36,577 bases of DNA from Candidatus Aceula lacicola (lineage in GTDB: Bacteria; Omnitrophota; Gorgyraeia; Zapsychrales; Aceulaceae), in assembly GCA_030765785.1 (NCBI GenBank), contig JAVCCC010000039.1, positions 1 to 36,577 on the forward strand, written 5' to 3'. The notes beneath the pieces are model-generated. The model was not told where the DNA came from. It did not search any database and saw nothing but the letters and a program-made list of their open reading frames with translations. How positions within the stretch are numbered: the stretch's first letter is position 1; each line of letters opens with the position of its first letter. The position numbers and the translations under genes were made by a program. Below are positions 9,188 through 18,358 of the stretch, one piece after another.

Positions 9188-11398
9188 ATGATTAAAGGAT
9201 CTGACAAGAATTTATCGGATGCGATCGTTGAGATTGGAATTTTGCCAAAAGCAGAAGTCGATAGTTATTTGAAAGCCATTCAGCCGACAGAAGAGAGTTT
9301 GGATGCCTATTTAATTCGAAACGGCATTCTATCCAAACAGCAAATCTTATCATCACTCGAAAAAAAATTCGGCATACAAGTTATTGACTTGCAAAAAGCA
9401 CAAATTGATCAGGGTGTCATCGAACGAATCCCTGTCAAGCTCGCTTGGTATTATAAGTTTATGCCGATTCGAATTGAAAACAAGGTTTTGACGATCGCTG
9501 CATCAATCCCTTTGGACGTAAAAGTACAAGATGAAATTCGTGTGAACCTTGGGTATGAGCCACATGTTTTGCTTGCCTGTGAGCTCGATATTCTAGAGGC
9601 GTTAAAGAAATATTATGGGTTAGCTGCGGATATGATTGATCGGATTTTGACAAAGCAACCTGCAAAGAAAAGTGTATTGCAAGGTGCTGACCATTGGGTT
9701 GAGGATATTGAGCAGAAATCGTCTGATGCGTCTGTCACGAAACTTGTTAATCAAATTATTCTTGAGGCATACCGAAAAAGAGCAACGGATATTCATATTG
9801 AACCTTATCGAGACAAAGTAAGATTTCGATATCGTATTGACGGAGCGCTTGTCGATGCCAACCTTCCGATGGATGTGAAACATTTTATTTTGCCAATTCT
9901 TTCGCGTATCAAGATTATGTCTAATTTGAGCATTGTTGAAAAGCGTATTCCGCAAGATGGAAGCGCTGTTGTGAAGACTCAGGATCAAACGCTTGACCTT
10001 CGTGTCTCAACGATTCCTACACCGCAAGGCGAGAGCATGGTTATCCGTATTTTGCCAACAAAGGTTATGAATTTTAGATTAGGAGAACTTGGGTTGGATC
10101 CAGAAAACGTGACGGTTTTCAGGAAACTTATTTCAAAAGCGCATGGCGTTATTTTTGTTACGGGTCCAACGGGGAGTGGAAAAACAACGACATTGTATGC
10201 TTGTTTAAATGAAGTGAATTCAATTCAACGAAAGATTATTACGATTGAAGACCCTGTTGAATATGAGATGGAAAATGTGACACAAATTCAAGTCAATCCA
10301 AAAGTAGGCTTGACGTTTTCTGCGGGCCTTCGAAGCGTTTTGCGCCACGATCCCGATATTATTATGGTTGGTGAGGTTCGAGACTTAGAAACGGCTGAGA
10401 TTGCTATTCGAACGGCTTTGACTGGGCATCTTGTTTTTTCAACGCTGCATACAAATGATGCGGCTAGTGGCATTACACGTTTGGTCGAAATGAATGTTGA
10501 GCCATATCTTGTTTCGTCAAGCATCGAAGCTTTTGCTGCACAACGTTTAGTGCGGGTGATTTGCACAAAGTGTAAGGTGGAGATGGAATGCCCAGATGAG
10601 CTGCGAAGAGAAATTGCTTCTGATTTAGGGATGCAAGATGTTCAAGAGATAAGAATTTTTAAGGGAAATGGCTGCGACCGTTGCGGTGGTACAGGTTATT
10701 ATGGTCGAACCGCTATTTATGAAATCTTATTAATGACGGATGCTATTCGTTCCGCTATTTTAGAGAAATCAAGAGCTGATTTTATTAAAAAAATTGCTGT
10801 TGAGAACGGTATGCGGACATTGAGGCAAGATGGATGGCAAAAGGTTTTAGAGGGAACAACGACTCCATCTGAAGTTATGAATGTTACGGTGCGTGAGGAG
10901 ATAAGTGATTTTCAGGAAAAAGAGGAAAGCGTCTTCATTGAGAAGATCTCGACTCATCCGAAAAGAAAAAGCGTTGATGATGAAAAGCGATATGAATTAA
11001 TTGCAAAAGATGCTCTTGCGGAAAAAAAAGAAATTAATATTAGAACACATCTTCGATTAAATAAAGATTTAGTAGTTGAATATCGTTTGCTTCAGGGTGA
11101 TTCTGCGTCTGTGAATGCTGGATCAGACAAAGATTGGCAGAAAACACATACAAAGAATATCGGGGCTGGGGGAATCTTAATGAAATCATCTTTTCCTTTG
11201 CCCATCGGCTCTGTCATTGAGATGAAGTTAGTTTTAGAGCCGACAGAAAGTCCGGTCGTTGAGTGCTTGTCTCGTGTGTGCCGTGTCGAGAAAGATGGTG
11301 ATGGTAAAAATTATAATATTGTTATTTATTTTTTAGATATTTCAAGTGCGGATCGTGCTCGCATTTCAAATTATGTTAAGGAAGAAGCTGAATCGTAG
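9188..11398 (+). CDS. gspE: Type II secretion / pilus assembly ATPase GspE with C-terminal PilZ domain
   Basis: Cytoplasmic hexameric ATPase that powers pseudopilus assembly. An N-terminal GspE/MshE-type domain (about residues 1-150) is followed by the ATPase core with Walker A GPTGSGKT (326-333), Asp/His boxes (EDPVEYEME, LVFSTLHTND) and a tetracysteine zinc site (C459, C462, C496, C499). After about residue 610 comes a PilZ-like domain with RTHLR (R619, R623) and NIGAGG (N657-G662), which match the RxxxR and D/NxSxxG c-di-GMP motifs except for Ser to Gly. The length of 736 residues against about 500-570 for common GspE is explained by this fusion. It suggests direct control of secretion by c-di-GMP. 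The ATG has no clear Shine-Dalgarno, consistent with translational coupling to the upstream beta gene. Confidence 0.93.
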   Translation: MIKGSDKNLSDAIVEIGILPKAEVDSYLKAIQPTEESLDAYLIRNGILSKQQILSSLEKKFGIQVIDLQKAQIDQGVIERIPVKLAWYYKFMPIRIENKVLTIAASIPLDVKVQDEIRVNLGYEPHVLLACELDILEALKKYYGLAADMIDRILTKQPAKKSVLQGADHWVEDIEQKSSDASVTKLVNQIILEAYRKRATDIHIEPYRDKVRFRYRIDGALVDANLPMDVKHFILPILSRIKIMSNLSIVEKRIPQDGSAVVKTQDQTLDLRVSTIPTPQGESMVIRILPTKVMNFRLGELGLDPENVTVFRKLISKAHGVIFVTGPTGSGKTTTLYACLNEVNSIQRKIITIEDPVEYEMENVTQIQVNPKVGLTFSAGLRSVLRHDPDIIMVGEVRDLETAEIAIRTALTGHLVFSTLHTNDAASGITRLVEMNVEPYLVSSSIEAFAAQRLVRVICTKCKVEMECPDELRREIASDLGMQDVQEIRIFKGNGCDRCGGTGYYGRTAIYEILLMTDAIRSAILEKSRADFIKKIAVENGMRTLRQDGWQKVLEGTTTPSEVMNVTVREEISDFQEKEESVFIEKISTHPKRKSVDDEKRYELIAKDALAEKKEINIRTHLRLNKDLVVEYRLLQGDSASVNAGSDKDWQKTHTKNIGAGGILMKSSFPLPIGSVIEMKLVLEPTESPVVECLSRVCRVEKDGDGKNYNIVIYFLDISSADRARISNYVKEEAES

Positions 11399-11418
11399 TC
11401 ATTTAAAAAGGATGGCCA

Positions 11419-12624
11419 ATGCATTTTAAATACCAAGGGAAAAATAAGGTTGGCGAGAGTGTTTCTGGAAAAGTTTCTGCGCGCACAAAAGAAGAGGCGA
11501 TTGAAACCATTAGCCATCAAGGGATTTTGCCTATTTCAATAGAGGAATATTCACCCTTTTCTAAGACTTTTATACGAGAGGCAGACTCTAAGGTTAGCTC
11601 AAAGCAAGTGTATATGTTTAGTCGTCAGCTATCAAGTCTTATTAAGTCTGGGGTTTCGATTTTGCGAGCGCTAGAAGTTGTCGGGGAACAAGCAAGCAAT
11701 CCTCGTTTTGTCGATATTTTGTGTTCTATTCGTCAAGGCATCAAAGAAGGGCGCAATTTCTCCGATTGCCTTTCGGACTATCCTCGCATTTTTTCTTCAT
11801 TTTATGTCGCTATGGTATCCGTCGGGGAAGAGGGTGGAAATCTAAGAGAAATCTTAGCTGCGCTTGCCACATATCAAAAAAAGCAACAACAGATTAAGTC
11901 AAGCGTTCGCACAGCGCTTGCTTATCCAGTGTTTATGGGAATCGTCGGATTGATGACGGTTATTTTTATTTTGACGTTTGTTATGCCTAAAATTACAGTG
12001 TTATTTATCAATATTGGTCAAAGCCTTCCTTTGCCGACAAAGATTTTGATGGGAGTTAGTCATGCGATCCGCTCAGGCTGGTTTATATTTATTCCCTTAG
12101 GCGCGCTCATTGTTTTTTCTCTTATCCGTTGGATGCAATCGAAAAAAGGAAAATATATTGTTGATGATTTAAAATTGCGAATACCTATTGTGAAGTCTCT
12201 TGTTTTGAAAGTTGAGCTTGGTCGATTTTGCCGCACACTCGAACTTCTTTTAGGGAGCGGCGTTTCACTTTTAAGGGCTATCAATGTTGCGGCGCCAACG
12301 CTCGGAAACGAATTGATCAGGACTGAAATTTTAAAAAGCTGCGACGGGTTATCCTCGGGCGAGTCGCTAGCGAATAGCTTTGCTCAATGTCGCTATGTAA
12401 CGCCCATGATGATTAGCCTTGTCAAGATTGGGGAGGAGTCCGGCCTCTTAGAAGAAACCTTACATGACGTTGCTGATACGTATGAGCAGGAGACCGATGA
12501 AGCCGTCCAAACGTTTACCACTGTTTTGGAGCCTGTCATGATTCTTTTGGTTGGGGCAATCGTCGGAATGGTTATCATTGCCATGTTGCTACCGATATTT
12601 CAAATGGACTTGATAGCGAGTTAG
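11419..12624 (+). CDS. gspF: Type II secretion inner-membrane platform protein GspF
   Basis: 401 residues, typical for the family. An N-terminal FKYQGKNKVGESVSGKV beta segment precedes two repeated GspF helical domains. Family motifs include SRQLSSLIKSGVSILRAL and, in the second copy, CRTLELLLGSGVSLLRAI. Membrane helices are at about 165-190, 215-235 and 370-395, with the C-terminal helix LEPVMILLVGAIVGMVIIAM diagnostic. The protein anchors GspE and GspL/M in the inner membrane. It lies 20 bp after gspE with AAAAGGA ahead of the ATG. Confidence 0.96.
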   Translation: MHFKYQGKNKVGESVSGKVSARTKEEAIETISHQGILPISIEEYSPFSKTFIREADSKVSSKQVYMFSRQLSSLIKSGVSILRALEVVGEQASNPRFVDILCSIRQGIKEGRNFSDCLSDYPRIFSSFYVAMVSVGEEGGNLREILAALATYQKKQQQIKSSVRTALAYPVFMGIVGLMTVIFILTFVMPKITVLFINIGQSLPLPTKILMGVSHAIRSGWFIFIPLGALIVFSLIRWMQSKKGKYIVDDLKLRIPIVKSLVLKVELGRFCRTLELLLGSGVSLLRAINVAAPTLGNELIRTEILKSCDGLSSGESLANSFAQCRYVTPMMISLVKIGEESGLLEETLHDVADTYEQETDEAVQTFTTVLEPVMILLVGAIVGMVIIAMLLPIFQMDLIAS

Positions 12625-12639
12625 GTCGATTAAATTTCA

Positions 12640-13446
12640 ATGAAATTTCTAAGAGTTCTACTTCTTTTTTGTCTTTTGGGGTTTTGTTTAATCGGTTTTG
12701 TTTTTAGTCAGGAATCCAACTGGCAAAATTTTAAAGGAAAACATTTTATTGTTCTTTATCAGAGTAGCGCTGACAAGTCTGAAGCCAAGAAAATTTTGAG
12801 ATCGGCAGAAAAATATTATGGATCCATTGGCCGTAAGATTGGATATACTCGGTATTCTAATTTTTGGACATGGGATGATCGCGTTAAAATTATTTTGTTT
12901 CCGACTAAAGAACTCTTTTTAGATCAGACAGGACAACCCGAATGGTCTCGCGGTGGAGCCTTAGATATTGGTTTTTCAGGACAAAAAGTTATTGTTAGCT
13001 ATGCAGGCCAATCGCAGTTTTTAAGAGAGGTCTTGCCTCATGAAATTAGCCATTTAGTGCTGTCTGATTTTATTGGACTTGATCACAAGATTCCCATTTG
13101 GTTTAGCGAGGGGGTTGCGCAGCTAGGCGAGGAGGGAAAGGCTAAAAAAGCAGAGCTTGTTATGCGCATGATGATTCGACTCGACCGGTATTATCCGCTT
13201 AGATCTTTAGCTCGCATTGATATTCGAAAAGAAAAGAATGAGGAATACGTTGAATTATTTTATGCCGAAAGCGTGTCGGTTGTTGATTTCTTAATTAAGA
13301 AATTTGGGTCAGACGCGTTTGGGCGATTGTGCCGAAAGATGAGTGATGGATTAAGCTTTGAAGCTGCGATGAAATTTGTTTACCAGGGCATGTTGTCATC
13401 TTATTCTGAGTTAGAAAAGAAGTGGATTCAATATTTAAATCATTAA
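12640..13446 (+). CDS. Exported HExxH metallopeptidase (peptidase MA-like) inside the secretion operon
   Basis: 268 residues. A signal peptide (residues 1-24, ending VFSQES) is followed by a domain starting NWQNFKGKHFIVLYQ. HEISH (134-138) plus E157 in WFSEG form a gluzincin HExxH-18-E zinc site, as in the peptidase MA-like family. The active residues look intact. It sits between gspF and gspG, an unusual place for a peptidase. It may process a secreted substrate or remodel peptidoglycan for the secretion channel, or be a substrate itself; these are guesses. The ATG has no strong Shine-Dalgarno. Confidence 0.8.
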   Translation: MKFLRVLLLFCLLGFCLIGFVFSQESNWQNFKGKHFIVLYQSSADKSEAKKILRSAEKYYGSIGRKIGYTRYSNFWTWDDRVKIILFPTKELFLDQTGQPEWSRGGALDIGFSGQKVIVSYAGQSQFLREVLPHEISHLVLSDFIGLDHKIPIWFSEGVAQLGEEGKAKKAELVMRMMIRLDRYYPLRSLARIDIRKEKNEEYVELFYAESVSVVDFLIKKFGSDAFGRLCRKMSDGLSFEAAMKFVYQGMLSSYSELEKKWIQYLNH

Positions 13447-13458
13447 TGCGGAGGAAAC

Positions 13459-13884
13459 ATGAATATTCTATTTAAAAAACGAAATCAAGGATTTACATTG
13501 GTTGAAATCTTGCTTGTTGTTGTTATCATTGGTGCTTTGTCAGCGATGATTATCCCTCGCCTTACGGGACGCTCTGAGCAGGCAAAAGTTGTAGCAGCAA
13601 AAGCCGATATCAATTCGCACATTGCAACAGCTTTAAAGCTTTATGAGCTGGATAATGGATTTTTTCCAACAACAGATCAAGGCTTAGATGCTTTGTTGAA
13701 GAAGCCAGTAGCAAGTCCAGCGCCTCTAAATTGGAATGGGCCTTACATCGAGAGAAAGCCTTTAGACCCTTGGGGTAATGTTTATCGGTATGCGTCTCCA
13801 GGTCGCCATCGTCCAGACTACGATCTTTATTCTGACGGAAAAGACACCTCTTCTCAAGAAGACGACATTACAAATTGGGAGTAG
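13459..13884 (+). CDS. gspG: Major type II pseudopilin GspG
   Basis: 141 residues. Prepilin signal with cleavage in QG|FTLVE, Glu+5 and a hydrophobic helix (LLVVVIIGALSAMIIP). The C-terminal GspG domain has GPYIERKPLDPWGN and a DLYSDGKD calcium-loop-like segment. It builds the periplasmic pseudopilus. GGAGG lies ahead of the ATG and the peptidase gene ends 12 bp upstream. Confidence 0.96.
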   Translation: MNILFKKRNQGFTLVEILLVVVIIGALSAMIIPRLTGRSEQAKVVAAKADINSHIATALKLYELDNGFFPTTDQGLDALLKKPVASPAPLNWNGPYIERKPLDPWGNVYRYASPGRHRPDYDLYSDGKDTSSQEDDITNWE

Positions 13885-13890
13885 AGTTAG

Positions 13891-14310
13891 TTGATAAAAA
13901 TATTTCAAAAGAAAAAAGGTTTCTCATTTATAGAGGTTATGGCAACTGCTTGTGTTTTAGCTTTTGGACTTGTTGCCATATATCAGGCATTCTTTACATC
14001 TCTTAATTATCTAAATCATATGACCTACCGGTTGCACGCGATGGTGCTTTTGGATAATAAGATCGAGATGATTCAAAAACAACTTGAGTTAAAAGATCAG
14101 ATTAATGTAGGGCATGTCAACGATCTCTATTCGGCTCGAATTAATAATCGCGATATTGACTATGAATACGAGATGTCTATTGAAGATATCGAGAATATCG
14201 ACGGTGTTTATCAGCTAAGCCTGGCTGTCAAATGGGTCGAGAGTGCCAGAGAGATAAGAATTTCTAAAACGGTTTATATTTTTAAGCTTGGCAAAACAGA
14301 AGAGACTTAA
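13891..14310 (+). CDS. gspI: Minor pseudopilin GspI-like
   Basis: 139 residues with a TTG start. Prepilin signal KKG|FSFIEVMATACVLAFG with Glu+5. Position after gspG and before gspJ, together with the helix composition and a LLDNKIEMIQ segment like the GspI family, supports the call. The rest is poorly conserved. Its stop is 6 bp before the next ATG. It could also be called PilV-like. Confidence 0.82.
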   Translation: MIKIFQKKKGFSFIEVMATACVLAFGLVAIYQAFFTSLNYLNHMTYRLHAMVLLDNKIEMIQKQLELKDQINVGHVNDLYSARINNRDIDYEYEMSIEDIENIDGVYQLSLAVKWVESAREIRISKTVYIFKLGKTEET

Positions 14311-14316
14311 TCTGAT

Positions 14317-14928
14317 ATGATAAAATTTTTTCGACATCATGATATGAATAAAAAAGCAATGACGATGGTTGAAGTTTTGCTCGTGGTTGCTCTTTTCTCA
14401 ACATTAAGCATTGCAGTCTTTCAAACATTTTCCAACGGATTGAAAATCTGGGATTACGGGACAGCATCGTTTAAAGAGGAGGATGTTTCACTCTTTTTAG
14501 ATAAAATAAGCAATGACTTGCGAAATTCGGTGTTGTTTTCAACAATACCATTTAGAGGAGATTCAAAAGGTATCGAGTGGGCAAGTCTCGTTATGCTTAA
14601 TGCTGATCCAAAGAGTTCCGAGCAGAGACCGCATACTCGACAGATTGGAAAAGTAATGTATTTCTTTGATAAAAGCAAAGGAAAGATTTTTAGAGTCCAG
14701 GCAAATTATGGACAGACCTTAAAAGGTAAATATCAGACCCCGCGCGTGTTAGTCAGCAACGTTGAAGCCTTGATGTTTAGATATTTCTATCGGCAAGGAA
14801 AAGAGCTTTTGGTTGTTTCAAGCGCAAAAAATATTCTTCCGGCTATGATTGAAGTTAGCGTCCGATATCGAACGGATAATGATATTAGAAAAATGGTTAA
14901 ACGGATTGATGTTCCGGTGGGGTTATAG
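14317..14928 (+). CDS. gspJ: Minor pseudopilin GspJ-like
   Basis: 203 residues, the usual GspJ length. Prepilin motif KKA|MTMVEVLLVVALFS, with Ala instead of Gly at -1 and Glu at +5. GLKIWDYG and later LVSNVEALMFRYFY are GspJ-like. Its TAG stop shares a base with the GTG start of gspK, so translation is coupled. Confidence 0.82.
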   Translation: MIKFFRHHDMNKKAMTMVEVLLVVALFSTLSIAVFQTFSNGLKIWDYGTASFKEEDVSLFLDKISNDLRNSVLFSTIPFRGDSKGIEWASLVMLNADPKSSEQRPHTRQIGKVMYFFDKSKGKIFRVQANYGQTLKGKYQTPRVLVSNVEALMFRYFYRQGKELLVVSSAKNILPAMIEVSVRYRTDNDIRKMVKRIDVPVGL

Positions 14929-15959
14929 TGAAGCATAATCGAATGAGTAATAATTCAGGAATGATTTTAGTTTTAGCGCTCTGGGCGATGGGGCTGTTAA
15001 GTGTTTTTGCTATTTATCTTGGAATTCATGCGCGACAACGTATGATTTTGCTGTCTCGATTAGAAACTCGTGACAATCTTCATTTATCTGCAAAATCTGG
15101 AATCGGAAAAGCGATTTCTTTTATTAACACGAAGAATAATGATCGATCGGCCTGGGATTCGTTAGATTTTAAAGTCGCCTTGATGAATAATCCTGAAATT
15201 TTTTCTGATATTGATCTTGGAAATTTTAGATGTGAGATTTCATATGATTTTTTTGATAAAAGTTTCCATGAAATTAAAAAACGTTATGGTATGATAGATG
15301 AAGAATCTAAGATTAATATTAATATCGTAGGAAGAAACGAAATATCAAGATTGCTTCAGGTTGTGATCGGGCTGAATGATGAAGAGGCAGAAGGCTTGGC
15401 GCTTTCAATCATTGATTGGCGAGAAGAAGGGGAAAGTGTTTTAGAGGGATTTTTTAGCGACAATTATTATAATAATTTAAGAGATCCGTATCCACCTAAA
15501 GATGATGATTTTGAGAGCATTGATGAGCTTCTTTTTGTTGAGGGTATCAATCAAGATATTTTAGATCGTTTGCGTTGCTTTGTGACAATTTATGGCGACG
15601 GACGCGTTAATGTTAATACGGCTTCATGGCATGCTTTGGTTGCTTTAGGATTTGATGAGGACGTTGTTGACAAAATTGTGAGCATTCGCAACGGTGTTGA
15701 TGAAAAGCCAGCAACAGGTGACGACTATTTTTTTCATAGCGTTAAAGATTTTACCTCCAAGATAGAGTCTTCAGGATCTTTGAGCGAGCATGAGATTTAT
15801 CGGGCTCAGCAAATTGTTCTTGCGGATAAGATTGTGATATCGGGATTTTTTTATCAAATTTTAGCCGTTGCGGAAAAAAAGAGATCAGAAAATAGAAAGA
15901 ATATCAACTGTGTCTATAATTCTTTGGATCGGATTATAGAATATTGGAATGAAATTTAA
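14928..15959 (+). CDS. gspK: Minor pseudopilin GspK-like (tip subunit)
   Basis: 343 residues with a GTG start inside the gspJ stop (taGTG). The N-terminus NSGMILVLALWAMGLLSVFA is a class III-type helix lacking Glu+5, as is typical of GspK. ESKININ and a SAM-like helix-hairpin-helix region (DGRVNVNTASWHALVALG) are the family signature. It caps the pseudopilus with GspI and GspJ. Confidence 0.9.
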   Translation: MKHNRMSNNSGMILVLALWAMGLLSVFAIYLGIHARQRMILLSRLETRDNLHLSAKSGIGKAISFINTKNNDRSAWDSLDFKVALMNNPEIFSDIDLGNFRCEISYDFFDKSFHEIKKRYGMIDEESKININIVGRNEISRLLQVVIGLNDEEAEGLALSIIDWREEGESVLEGFFSDNYYNNLRDPYPPKDDDFESIDELLFVEGINQDILDRLRCFVTIYGDGRVNVNTASWHALVALGFDEDVVDKIVSIRNGVDEKPATGDDYFFHSVKDFTSKIESSGSLSEHEIYRAQQIVLADKIVISGFFYQILAVAEKKRSENRKNINCVYNSLDRIIEYWNEI

Positions 15960-15976
15960 TGGACTTAATTTAATAT

Positions 15977-17488
15977 ATGGGACAAAGAGACAGAGAATAC
16001 ATAAGCTGCTTGTTGACGGAAGAGATCTTAAAGGTTGCCCAGCTAAAGATTTCCGCTTCTGCTTCGAAGGTTGAGAATTTATCACTGAGCGATATTAAAG
16101 GGAAATCTGATGAGGAGATAAAAAGTGAACTCGAAAGGATCTTGTCTGGATTCAAGTTATCGAAATCAAAGGCTAGGGCTGTTTGCGTCGTTCCTCCAAG
16201 CATGACGATCACAAAGAATATTGAAATTCCCTCTTTAGAGCCTAAAGAGATTGAGTCCATTATTGATTTGCAGGCAGGCCGCCATACGCCATATTCTCGA
16301 GAAGAGATTGTTATTGGGTATATTAATTTTGGTGTTTATCAAAAGAATTATAGCAAAATTCTTCTCGTCATTGTGAATCGACAAGTCATTATGCGCCAAA
16401 TCAATATTTTGGAATCTGTTGGCGTTAAGGTTGAAAAAATATTCTTCGCCCCTGAAGTTAAATCTGGATTTTATGCTAAAACTTTGGGCGTTTTTGACGA
16501 TCAGCTGCCGGTTGGCATTATTGATGTTAATAGTACGTTTACAGATTTTACAATTATGCTTCGAGGCATTGCGATTGCTTGTCGCAGTATCCCTGTTGGG
16601 GCGAAAGATATTATTGATGAAGGGGAAGAGGCAAAGAAACGTTTTGTTGAGGAGTTAAAGCAATCTGTGGAGTCGTATCAGAGTGAAGATATTGAGAAAA
16701 TTCCGCAGAAATATGTTTTAGCTAAAAAAAGAGAAATGACGGATGGAATAAAGGATCTTGCAGCGGCTACCTTGGGAGCTAGTTTTGAAATATTATCTTA
16801 TGACGACAGCCTTGTTTTTTCAGATAAGGCAAAGAAGGTGTTTGATGAAAATAATGCAGAATCATTTTTGGATGTTTTATCGCCTTCGCTTGCGTATGAT
16901 GGAAGACAAATTGATTTGTTGCCGGAAGAAATTAAAACACAAAGAATTATTGAAAAGCAAGGTCAAGAGGGGATTAAGTTTGGAGCGCTTGCGATCATTC
17001 TTTTAGTTTTAAGTGGTGCTATTTTTATTAGTAAAATTTATTTTAAGAGTTCGCTGCTTGAGAAAATTCAAACGCAATACAACGAAACAGAAAGAGCAGC
17101 AGGAAGCTTAGAGAAAATTTCAACAAAGACACGCATTATCAAGGGTTACTTAGAAAGTCGCCTTGTTCCTTTGGATGTTGTTGAGGAGTTGTATCGAATC
17201 ATTCCAGACGATATTTATCTAAAAAGTTTTGTGTTAGATGAAAACGGAAAGATTTCAATTGATGGCACGTCTGACTCTATGTCTCAGGTTTTTGCTCTCG
17301 TCGGAACTTTAGAGGATTCAGGGATTTTTAAAGGGGTCAAAACTAAATCAACAACGGCAAAAAAAGAACGCGGGAAAGATGTGGCATCATTTGAAATTGT
17401 TTTTATGCTGGAAAGCGCGGAAGACGGCGATGAAGAAGAGCTTGAAGAAGAGCAGATTGCAGAAGCACCTGCAGAAACGACGGAATAG
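15977..17488 (+). CDS. GspL / PilM-PilN fusion-type assembly protein
   Basis: 503 residues. The cytoplasmic N-terminal part (about 1-330) has an actin-like PilM/GspL fold: VCVVPPSMTITKNIEIPSL and the phosphate-loop-like GIIDVNSTFTDF. A single membrane helix (about 335-355, FGALAIILLVLSGAIFI) and a periplasmic PilN-type coil and ferredoxin-like domain follow. An acidic tail (EEELEEEQIAEAPAETTE) is unusual. It should link GspE to the pseudopilus. GspL and PilM+PilN are related, so the label depends on which system this is. No clear Shine-Dalgarno is seen; the start is 17 bp after gspK. Confidence 0.8.
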   Translation: MGQRDREYISCLLTEEILKVAQLKISASASKVENLSLSDIKGKSDEEIKSELERILSGFKLSKSKARAVCVVPPSMTITKNIEIPSLEPKEIESIIDLQAGRHTPYSREEIVIGYINFGVYQKNYSKILLVIVNRQVIMRQINILESVGVKVEKIFFAPEVKSGFYAKTLGVFDDQLPVGIIDVNSTFTDFTIMLRGIAIACRSIPVGAKDIIDEGEEAKKRFVEELKQSVESYQSEDIEKIPQKYVLAKKREMTDGIKDLAAATLGASFEILSYDDSLVFSDKAKKVFDENNAESFLDVLSPSLAYDGRQIDLLPEEIKTQRIIEKQGQEGIKFGALAIILLVLSGAIFISKIYFKSSLLEKIQTQYNETERAAGSLEKISTKTRIIKGYLESRLVPLDVVEELYRIIPDDIYLKSFVLDENGKISIDGTSDSMSQVFALVGTLEDSGIFKGVKTKSTTAKKERGKDVASFEIVFMLESAEDGDEEELEEEQIAEAPAETTE

Positions 17489-17497
17489 GAATAAAAC

Positions 17498-18358
17498 GTG
17501 ATTAATGATTTCTTTACAAAGTTGTCAGACCAAGAAAAAAAGATTTTTTATGTTGCCATTGCTGTTGTTCTTTTGATGGCGCTTGACCGTGTTTTTTTAG
17601 GACCTGTTTTGTCTCGAATGAAATCTCTTGATGTTGAGATTGCACAGCAAAAGAATGTTATCCAAAGAGATTTAAGGTTTCTTTCATATAAAGATCGCAT
17701 TATGAAAGAAAATGAAACTTTAAAATCTTATTATGAAACCAAGTCAAAAACTGTTGACGAAATCATTGCCGTTTTTTTAAAAAATCTTGAAGGGATGGCC
17801 ACGCAATCACAAGTTAATCTGATCAAAGTCTCACCGACGGATTCTAAGATAAAAAAAGGATATATTGAGTATTATGCGAGCTTAGAATGCGAAGGTTTTT
17901 TAGAAAATCTCGCGACTTTTATGCACGCTATTGACACGTCGAATGACTTGCTTAAAATTATTAAAGTGAATATGGGTTTGAAGAGGGCTAGTGGTGAAGA
18001 AATTTTGTGCAACATGGTTGTTGCCAAGATTATTATTGATAGTGATCAGCAATTTGACGTTGAGGAAGAAAGGCGAAGGCAGGAATCTCAAGGAGGCTCA
18101 GGGTCTTCTCCAGACTCAGGACAATCAAACCAGAATTCGTTAAGAACGGATTCTGGTGATACTCAAGTGGATGCATCGGGTTCGTCGTCTTTCTTTAAAA
18201 AAGGGGAAGATGTCTCGGATCGCTTTCTTATGAAAGGGTTTAAAGCTAATGAAGGAGAGGAAGCTCCCGAAGTAGATCCAAATGAGTATGAGCCTATCAA
18301 GGAGAGTATTTTCGCAAATATTCTAACTCGAGCCGAACAAGGAGTAGATCAAAAATGA
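17498..18358 (+). CDS. GspM / PilO-like assembly protein
   Basis: 286 residues with a GTG start. One N-terminal membrane helix (about 15-33, IFYVAIAVVLLMALDRVFL), a coiled coil, then a PilO/GspM-type periplasmic ferredoxin-like domain (LEGMATQSQVNLIKVSP). A low-complexity Ser/Gly/Gln/Asp segment follows and a charged C-terminus ends it, both longer than in typical GspM (about 160 residues). Its TGA overlaps the ATG of the TPR gene (ATGA). Confidence 0.75.
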   Translation: MINDFFTKLSDQEKKIFYVAIAVVLLMALDRVFLGPVLSRMKSLDVEIAQQKNVIQRDLRFLSYKDRIMKENETLKSYYETKSKTVDEIIAVFLKNLEGMATQSQVNLIKVSPTDSKIKKGYIEYYASLECEGFLENLATFMHAIDTSNDLLKIIKVNMGLKRASGEEILCNMVVAKIIIDSDQQFDVEEERRRQESQGGSGSSPDSGQSNQNSLRTDSGDTQVDASGSSSFFKKGEDVSDRFLMKGFKANEGEEAPEVDPNEYEPIKESIFANILTRAEQGVDQK

